Source: Isosphaera sp. (lineage in GTDB: Bacteria > Planctomycetota > Planctomycetia > Gemmatales > Gemmataceae). From it: a stretch of DNA of 55,571 nt. A program made the translations under genes and the position numbers. The stretch covers positions 1-55,571 of the forward strand of contig PNKH01000044.1 in NCBI GenBank assembly GCA_013822345.1, in the 5' to 3' direction. Position 1 is the first letter of the stretch, and each line of letters starts with the position of its first letter. The notes below the pieces were generated by a model. The model ran no database searches. It saw only the letters and a list, made by a program, of their open reading frames with translations, and had not been told where the DNA came from. Below are positions 50,387 to 55,571 of the stretch, piece after piece.

Positions 50387-51628
50387 TCACTTCTTCTCGA
50401 TCCGGTACAGGGCCTTCTCGGTCCGCACCAGCAGGGCGTCGCCGTCCACCCCGTAGCTCGCCAGCGCCCGCTCGCCGAGCTTGTTCGTCGCCACCGGGTC
50501 GTAGGCGGCGCCCGGCTTGAACACCGTCGCCGTCCCGGCCTCGTCCAGCAGGTACACCAGCCCGTTCGCGTACAGCGGGGACGCCGAGAAGTTCCCGCCC
50601 ACGCTCTCGGTCCACCTCACCGCCCCGGTCTTCCCGTCCAGGCAGCTCAGCTCCCCCCGGTCCGACACCAGGTACAGGTCGCCGCCGACCGCCAGCACCG
50701 ACGGGTTGTGCGGCACGTTCTTCTTCGCCGCCCACGCGACGTGCGTCGCCGTCACGTCCCCCGTCCCGCCCGGCTTGATCGCCAGGAGCGTCGGCGTGTT
50801 GTACCCGGTGCAGACGTACACCAGCCCGTTCGCGAGCACCGGCTTCGGCACCACCGAGTACCCGCCGGCGTACTTCACCCGCCACAGCTCCGCCCCGGTC
50901 TTCGGGTCCAGGCTCATCACCACCCCGCTCCCGGCCGAGATCAACTGCTCCTTCCCGTCGATCGTGGCGAGGAGCGGGGTGGAGAACGAGAACGGCTGGG
51001 TCGGGTTGATCATCCGCGGCGTCCGCCAGGCCACCGCCCCGGTCTTCTTGTCGAGGGCGATCACCTCCTGCCGGTCGGTCCCGTCGGTCGAGAACACCAG
51101 CCGGTCCCCGGCGACCACCGGCGACCCGCCGTTCCCGTGCACCGGCTTGTACCCGAGCGTCTTCTGCGTCCACAGCACCGTCCCGTCCTTGGCGGACAGG
51201 GCGGCCGTCCCCATGTGCCCGAAGTGGACGAACACCACGCCCCCGTCGACGACCGCGGTCGGGCTGGCGTGGCTGTTCTTCTGGTGGATCCGGGGGACGT
51301 CGGCGGCGCTCTGCGCGAACACCTCCCGGTCCCACACCACCTCGCCGGTCTTCGCGTCCACGCCCAGCGCCCGGAGCGAGTAGTCCCCGGCCGCGGCCCC
51401 GGGCACCGCCGTCGTCAGGAACACCTTCCCGCCGGCCACCACCGGGGACGACCACCCGTTCCCCGGCAGCTCCTTCCGCCACGTCACGTTCTTCGTGTTG
51501 TCCCACTCGGCCGGCGGCCTGGCCGCGGCGGCGTGGCCGTCCTGGGTCGGGCCGCGGAACTGCGACCACTCGGCCGCGGGGGCGGGCGGGGCGGGGGCGG
51601 GGGCGGCGAGGAGCACGAGCCAGTGCAT
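50387..51628 (-). CDS. Exported PQQ/BamB-like beta-propeller protein
   Basis: A 413-residue protein with a very short signal (MHWLVLLAAPAPAPPAPAA) followed at once by EWSQFRGPTQDGHA, the same W-x-F/W-x-G-P start as the protein at 14931. Blades include LGVDAKTGEVVWDREVFA, ALSAKDGTVLWTQKTLGY, IALDKKTGAVAWRTPRM, MSLDPKTGAELWRVKYAG and SCLDGKTGAVRWTESVG. Periplasmic; no PQQ active-site motif seen. Likely co-transcribed with the esterase downstream. Confidence 0.88.
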   Translation of the reverse strand: MHWLVLLAAPAPAPPAPAAEWSQFRGPTQDGHAAAARPPAEWDNTKNVTWRKELPGNGWSSPVVAGGKVFLTTAVPGAAAGDYSLRALGVDAKTGEVVWDREVFAQSAADVPRIHQKNSHASPTAVVDGGVVFVHFGHMGTAALSAKDGTVLWTQKTLGYKPVHGNGGSPVVAGDRLVFSTDGTDRQEVIALDKKTGAVAWRTPRMINPTQPFSFSTPLLATIDGKEQLISAGSGVVMSLDPKTGAELWRVKYAGGYSVVPKPVLANGLVYVCTGYNTPTLLAIKPGGTGDVTATHVAWAAKKNVPHNPSVLAVGGDLYLVSDRGELSCLDGKTGAVRWTESVGGNFSASPLYANGLVYLLDEAGTATVFKPGAAYDPVATNKLGERALASYGVDGDALLVRTEKALYRIEKK

Positions 51629-51672
51629 GGGTGGGACCCGGGCCGAGGTGTGCGGGTGGGGGAGGCTACGGG

Positions 51673-52233
51673 TTACTGTACGGCCCGCCGGACGTGCGTC
51701 ACCAGGTCGTACCGCCCGACCAGCGCGTCCAGCTCCGGGCCGAGGCGCTCGAACGTCTCCCGGTCGGTCACCAGCGTCACCTCGACCCGGTCCGGGTCGC
51801 CGGCCTCCGCCTGCGGGTTCCCCGCCGGGTCGAGGCGGAGGGCGGCCAGCGTCCGGGCGTCGAACCCGGTCAGGTCGAGCTCCGGGGTGCCGTCCAGCTC
51901 GGCGAGCAGGTCGGCCAGCTTCCCCGGGTCGTACCGCCCCTGCGCCTCCTGGTTGTTCAGCACCACGTTCAGCGCCTTCTCCCGCGCCGCCGACAGCCGC
52001 ACCACCGACACCGGCACCTCCGTAACCCCGAGTTCCCGCAGCACCCGCAGCCGGGCGTGCCCGCCGACGACGTGCCCGGTGGGTTCGTTCCACACCAGCG
52101 GCTCGACCAGCCCGAACTCGGCCAGGCTCGCCCGCAGCTTCCGGTACGCCGGCGACGCGGGCGGCAGGGTCCGCCGCGGGTTGTACGGGGCCGGCTTCAG
52201 GTCCGTGATCGGCAGGACGCGGAGTTCGATCAT
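51673..52233 (-). CDS. Stand-alone ParB/Srx-fold protein
   Basis: A 186-residue protein. The N-terminal 100 residues are a ParB/Srx domain: LPITDLKPAPYNPRRTLPPA, LVEPLVWNEPTGHVVGGHAR and LGVTEVPVSVVRLS. The G-G-H-A-R box corresponds to the CTP/phosphate-binding box of ParB (usually G-E-R-R). The C-terminal part (KALNVVLNNQEAQGRYDPGK, LAALRLDPAG) resembles the co-methyltransferase ParB-like proteins of phages, but no methyltransferase is adjacent. No ParA or parS is seen here. Confidence 0.83.
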   Translation of the reverse strand: MIELRVLPITDLKPAPYNPRRTLPPASPAYRKLRASLAEFGLVEPLVWNEPTGHVVGGHARLRVLRELGVTEVPVSVVRLSAAREKALNVVLNNQEAQGRYDPGKLADLLAELDGTPELDLTGFDARTLAALRLDPAGNPQAEAGDPDRVEVTLVTDRETFERLGPELDALVGRYDLVTHVRRAVQ

Positions 52234-52339
52234 CGACGCACCACGGGTTGGCGGCGCCCCGGAGGAGCACCGGTGACGGGACCACCCTCAGGTCCGTGCG
52301 CGACGAACCGTCGGGTGTCAACCGGGGTATGATGACGGG

Positions 52340-53245
52340 ATGACGCTCTACCCGCTCCTCGCGGCCCTCCTCGCCCTCGCCCCGCCCCCGGTGTCCGGCG
52401 ACGCCACCGTCCGCGGCCGGGCCGGGCCCTCGGACATCGTCGTCACCACCACCACCCGCGTCGCCGGGGCGATCCACTCGCTCACCTGGCACGGCAGGGA
52501 GTTCGTCGACAGCGCCGACCACGGCCGGCAGGTCCAGTCGGCGTCGAACTTCGACGGCGGGAGGGCGTTCGTCCCCGAGGTGTTCAACCCGACCGAGGCC
52601 GGCAGCCTCGCCGACGGGGCCGGGCCGCGGTCCACCAGCCGGCTGCTCGAACTCGCCGCGAAGGACAACCAGCTCGTCACCCTCACCCGGATGGCGTTCT
52701 GGCTGAGGCCGGGGGAGAAGTCGGCCGGGCACCCGGCCCGGAACACCGGCCCGCTGTCCGACCACTACCTCGCCAAGCGGGTCACCGTCGGGTACAAGGA
52801 CCTGCCGCACGCGGTCGAGTACCGGGTCACGTTCCTGGTGCCGAAGGGGGAGGGCCACACCCTCGCCCAGTTCGAGGCGGTGACCGGGTACATGCCGCCG
52901 GAGTTCGCCGCCTTCCACCGGTTCGACCCGAAGGCCGGGAGGCTCAAGCCGCTGTCCGACGGCCCCGGGGAGCAGCCGGACCCGGTGGTGCTGGCGACCG
53001 CGGACGGGAAGCACGCGATGGGGGTCTACTCGCCGGACCAGCCGAGCCCCGGGTTCGAGGGGGCCGGGTACGGGCGGTTCCGGTTCGCCGCCGAGAAGGT
53101 GGTGAAGTGGAACTGCGTGTTCCGCCTGAAGGACCCGAACGGGGTGGCGGGCGGGGCGTACCCGTTCCGCTGCTTCCTGGTGGTCGGGAGCCTGGCCGAC
53201 TGCGAGGCGACGCTCGCCGCCCTGCACGACCGGTTCCGGCGGTGA
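52340..53245 (+). CDS. Exported hypothetical protein
   Basis: A 301-residue protein with a hydrophobic start (LYPLLAALLALAPPPVSG). Beta-rich body: IVVTTTTRVAGAIHSLTWHG, GREFVDSADHGRQVQSASNF, VEYRVTFLVPKGEGHTLAQF and EKVVKWNCVFRLKD. The pattern is like carbohydrate-binding or galactose-mutarotase-like sandwich folds found in planctomycete secretomes; inference only. It starts 106 bp after the divergent ParB-like gene. Confidence 0.7.
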   Translation: MTLYPLLAALLALAPPPVSGDATVRGRAGPSDIVVTTTTRVAGAIHSLTWHGREFVDSADHGRQVQSASNFDGGRAFVPEVFNPTEAGSLADGAGPRSTSRLLELAAKDNQLVTLTRMAFWLRPGEKSAGHPARNTGPLSDHYLAKRVTVGYKDLPHAVEYRVTFLVPKGEGHTLAQFEAVTGYMPPEFAAFHRFDPKAGRLKPLSDGPGEQPDPVVLATADGKHAMGVYSPDQPSPGFEGAGYGRFRFAAEKVVKWNCVFRLKDPNGVAGGAYPFRCFLVVGSLADCEATLAALHDRFRR

Positions 53246-53332
53246 CGGTCGTGCCGACCCCGCGGGGCGGCCGGGCGGGCGGGCGGACCCGCACCGCATG
53301 CCTACTTCCCGCCGATCCGCTATCATCGAGTC

Positions 53333-53911
53333 GTGATCCGGTTCAACTGCGTGCACTGCGGGCGGGGGTACGAACTCCCCCCGGCCCTGGCCCGGCTCCG
53401 CATCCTCTGCAAGAAGTGCGGCCAGCCGCTCCACGTCCCCGAGGCCGGCCCCGAGCCGGACCCGCCCGAACCGGAACTGCCCCCGCCCCCGCCGCCGGCA
53501 AAGCCGGCCCCGGCCGCCGAACCGGACGACGAGGTGCCGCTGTTCGCCGCCGAGCCGGACGCGGCCCTCGCCGCCCTCGCCCCGCCGACGACCGTTCCCC
53601 CTCCCCCGCCGGCGCCGCCCGCCCCGGTGCCGGTTCCGCGGCCGGCGCCCGCCCGGGTCGTGACGGTGTTGCCGGTCGCGGCCGACCTGGTCGTCGGGCT
53701 GGTGCTGCTCGCGGCCGGGGTGTTCCTCGGCGAGCTGCTGGCCGGGAAGGGGACCGCCGCGGTGTGGCGGGAGGCCGGGACGGCGGTCTCGTTCCCGACC
53801 GCCGACCTGGTGATGTGGGCCGGCCCGCCGCTCCTGGTGGCGCTCGGGTACGGGCTGCTGGCGGCGAGGGGGTTGGGCGCCGGCGGGTGGCTCCGCCGCC
53901 GGCGGGGGTAG
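53333..53911 (+). CDS. Zinc-ribbon membrane protein
   Basis: A 192-residue protein from GTG 53333. Zinc ribbon at residues 6-29 (FNCVHCGRGYEL; LCKKCGQPLHV). A long Pro/Ala/Asp linker (about 35-110) leads to two hydrophobic helices (VLPVAADLVVGLVLLAAGVF; LVMWAGPPLLVALGYGLLAA). Ribbon plus proline linker plus membrane helices is shared with the proteins at 28654 and 32366. Its TAG stop is the outer end of a 43-bp-arm palindrome. Confidence 0.72.
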   Translation: MIRFNCVHCGRGYELPPALARLRILCKKCGQPLHVPEAGPEPDPPEPELPPPPPPAKPAPAAEPDDEVPLFAAEPDAALAALAPPTTVPPPPPAPPAPVPVPRPAPARVVTVLPVAADLVVGLVLLAAGVFLGELLAGKGTAAVWREAGTAVSFPTADLVMWAGPPLLVALGYGLLAARGLGAGGWLRRRRG

Positions 53912-54008
53912 GGTGGGCCGAAGCGGGCGCTTCGCCCGCGAGTCCCACCACCGCCACGCTGAGGCTGGTGGGACTCGCGGGCGAAGCGCCCGCTTCGGCC
54001 CACCCTAC
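53908..54008. repeat. 43-bp-arm inverted repeat, family E, carrying both flanking stop codons
   Basis: Perfect 43-bp arms (53908-53950 and 53966-54008) with a 15-nt loop. The first TAG (53909-53911) is the stop of the plus-strand gene and its mirror image (54005-54007) is the stop of the minus-strand gene. The outer gtagggtgggccga matches 29783-29898. Confidence 0.97.
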
Positions 54009-54853
54009 CGGCCGCCGGCCGCCCGGGCGTTCACCGGCGGGCGAGCCGGTCCGGTGATCGCCGGCAGGTCCGGGGCCGCCGGGGCCGCCGACCGCGCCCG
54101 CACCACCAGCACCCGCTGCCGCGGCCGCCCGTCGGCCGACGCGGTGAACAGCACCGCCCCGAGCGTGTCCGGCTGGTCCGCCGCCCGCCCGAGCAGCAGG
54201 GTGTCGTCCGGCCCGAGGACCGCCTCGAACCCCAGCCCCGGGTACGTCTCGGCCGGCACCTCGTCCCGCCGGGCGAACCCGGTCGCGTCGGCGTTCGGCC
54301 GCAGCCACCCCTGCCGCTCCCCGTGCTGCACCCGCGGCTCGCACCACACCCGCACCCGCCCGTCCGGCCCGGCCTCCGGCCGGACCAGCAGCCCGCCGCG
54401 GGCCTGGCTCAGTTCGACCGGGACGGGTTGGCCGGCGAGGTCGGTGCGGACCGCGAACCGGCACGGGTCGGCCGGCCGGGCGGTCGGGATCACGTCGTCC
54501 TTGCGCTCCCGGAAGGTCCGCCGCTCGGCCCCGACGGCGTCCGCCTCGGACGCGAGCAGAGCCTGGAACGCCTGCGGCCCGGCCCCGGACAGGACGCCGA
54601 CCCGGAGCCCGTTCTCGGCGAGGAGGGCGCGGGTCTCGGGCGACCCGACGGGGAGGGCGTCGGCCCACACGTCGCGGTCGAGGAGCGGGTCGCCGAGCGG
54701 CCGCTCGGCGAGGACGGAGTCGACGAGGAGGCCGTCGGGCGGGAGGGGCGGGGTGAGGTGGGCGACGATCTCGGGGACGGTCGGCCGGCGGGTGACGGAG
54801 ACGCACCCGGCGGCGGCCGCCAGCAACGCCAGCCCGATCGCGGCCCGCCGCAT
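54005..54853 (-). CDS. Planctomycete lipoprotein
   Basis: A 282-residue protein with a lipoprotein signal (RRAAIGLALLAAAAGCVSVT; Cys17). The mature part reads LVDSVLAERPLGDPLLDRDV, WADALPVGSPETRALLAENG then LRVGVLSGAGPQAF, and ends RARSAAPAAPDLPAITGPAR. The R-x-L-L-x-E-N-G-L-R-V-G motif is common in a planctomycete-specific exported family. Role unknown. Confidence 0.75.
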   Translation of the reverse strand: MRRAAIGLALLAAAAGCVSVTRRPTVPEIVAHLTPPLPPDGLLVDSVLAERPLGDPLLDRDVWADALPVGSPETRALLAENGLRVGVLSGAGPQAFQALLASEADAVGAERRTFRERKDDVIPTARPADPCRFAVRTDLAGQPVPVELSQARGGLLVRPEAGPDGRVRVWCEPRVQHGERQGWLRPNADATGFARRDEVPAETYPGLGFEAVLGPDDTLLLGRAADQPDTLGAVLFTASADGRPRQRVLVVRARSAAPAAPDLPAITGPARPPVNARAAGGR

Positions 54854-54925
54854 CGTCCCGCCCCTGTGGAATGAGCCCGTGGGGCGGGGGCGATACCCGG
54901 CCGTGCAGCCGGGGTCAAGGCGGGC

Positions 54926-55524
54926 TCAGCGGAAGTACCAGACGCCGAGGTGGCGAAGGATGACCAGCGCCTTCTCCTCGGCGGCTTGTCGGGCGTTCTG
55001 GATCGTGTCCCACCTCCACTCCCACTTCACACCCTCGTCCCAGATGGACGGTGGGACCAACCCGCCCGGCCGGCGGTAGATGCTCACCTCGTAGCAGTAC
55101 TCGACATCCGGTGGCTCGCGGGTGACCCTGATGGAAACGACATCCCCCATCTGGAGGTCGGCAGCCCGATGGTTGGTGTGAGAGGCGGGCACTCGCATGA
55201 ACAGATTCGGGTGTAGCACGAACACCTTCGGGTTCGGGCCGTCGTCGTAACTCACCAACACCCTCTCGATCTTCCGTCCGGGAGGCGCCGCTCATGGTAG
55301 CTCTTGTGCGCGGTGCCGTCGACCACGACGGTTTTCTCTGTCAGACCCACGATCTTACCGGTGTAGCCTATGAAGAGGGATCGTCGTTCAGCCTTTACCT
55401 TCTCCCGCGGCGACGGGGCCTGTTCACGAGCCGCAGCCGCGGCCGGGACAGTCTCGCGGTCCTGCCCCTGTGGGCACGGAAGGACCGACAGGCCGAGAGC
55501 TATCGCCTGGAGGAAGTCGATCAT
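54926..55524 (-). pseudogene. Frameshifted exported hypothetical protein
   Basis: From ATG 55524 the frame gives a signal-like start (DFLQAIALGLSVLPCPQG) then SLFIGYTGKIVGLTEKTVVV and DGTAHKSYHERRLPDG, then runs 6 codons out of frame to a stop at 55252. The adjacent frame carries KIERVLVSYDDGPNPKVFVL, RAADLQMGDVVSIRVTREPP, YCYEVSIYRRPGG and VILRHLGVWYFR (stop at 54926). A one-base loss near 55282 would explain it; restored length is about 195 residues and matches an exported Gemmata family (strand pair, then V-x-V-G-D-V, then I-x-R-R-P-G-G). Sequencing error or real inactivation cannot be separated here. Confidence 0.72.
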
Positions 55525-55571
55525 GTGCTCCCCTCACCTCGCGTGTTGGTGTCGATCTACGCTAGTCGCGC

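Noticed and set aside
51673-52233. Possible chromosome partition (ParB) locus or origin
   Set aside because: No ParA, no parS-like 16-mer, no DnaA boxes, and the protein lacks the ParB HTH domain.
1-55571. tRNA, rRNA, insertion sequences or prophage
   Set aside because: No tRNA-like cloverleaf, rRNA segment, transposase, integrase or phage structural gene was found on reading both strands; without a scan small RNA genes could still be missed.

Overview
This 55.6 kb window is a very GC-rich chromosomal segment, most likely from the planctomycete family Gemmataceae. The evidence is a cluster of three DUF1559 prepilin-like proteins, an ECF sigma factor with a long secreted-type C-terminal extension, a TPR protein carrying two RNA polymerase alpha-CTD modules, a fused SecDF, a Uma2 nuclease, LRR and beta-propeller exported proteins, and many small lineage-specific proteins. 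No rRNA, tRNA, CRISPR array, insertion sequence or prophage is visible.

Layout. 1-803: toxin-antitoxin-like small genes cut by the window edge. 832-3720: leuC, a plasmid pRiA4b ORF-3-like protein, and a Uma2 nuclease with a duplicated N-terminal module. 3819-7938: a one-strand surface cluster of three DUF1559 proteins and two lipoproteins. 8405-9501: a membrane protein and a HigBA module. 9634-13760: truD, convergent ogt, and the sigma/DUF1549-DUF1553-like fusion. 13920-24139: exported proteins, DUF1810, an LRR protein, a 991-aa membrane pyrophosphatase and a Tat-exported tyrosinase. 24171-28497: an Rpn-like nuclease, a class IV aminotransferase-like protein, two protein phosphatases and waaA. 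28654-33991: zinc-ribbon membrane proteins, an M28 peptidase and a FliA/WhiG-type sigma factor. 34190-41460: secDF, yajC, tgt, a small protein, a broken HEPN gene and the TPR/alpha-CTD protein on one strand. 41706-43718: a compact three-gene cassette that looks like an anti-phage system (2-TM protein, unknown 103-aa protein, ApeA-like protein). 43937-55524: exported hydrolases, two STN-like proteins, Nudix, retropepsin-like and ParB-like proteins, lipoproteins and a frameshifted family member.

A second layer runs through the window: at least eleven long, near-perfect inverted repeats (arms of 23 to 47 bp) sit at gene ends. They fall into sequence families that recur tens of kb apart. Where family members differ, both arms have changed together, so pairing is preserved. 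Two of them supply stop codons to the genes that meet there.

The most interesting items are the ApeA-like cassette, the sigma-factor fusion, the 46-bp tandem duplication that frameshifts a HEPN gene, the TPR/double alpha-CTD protein, and the palindrome families. All functional calls are from reading the sequence and from memory of protein families; no database search was run.
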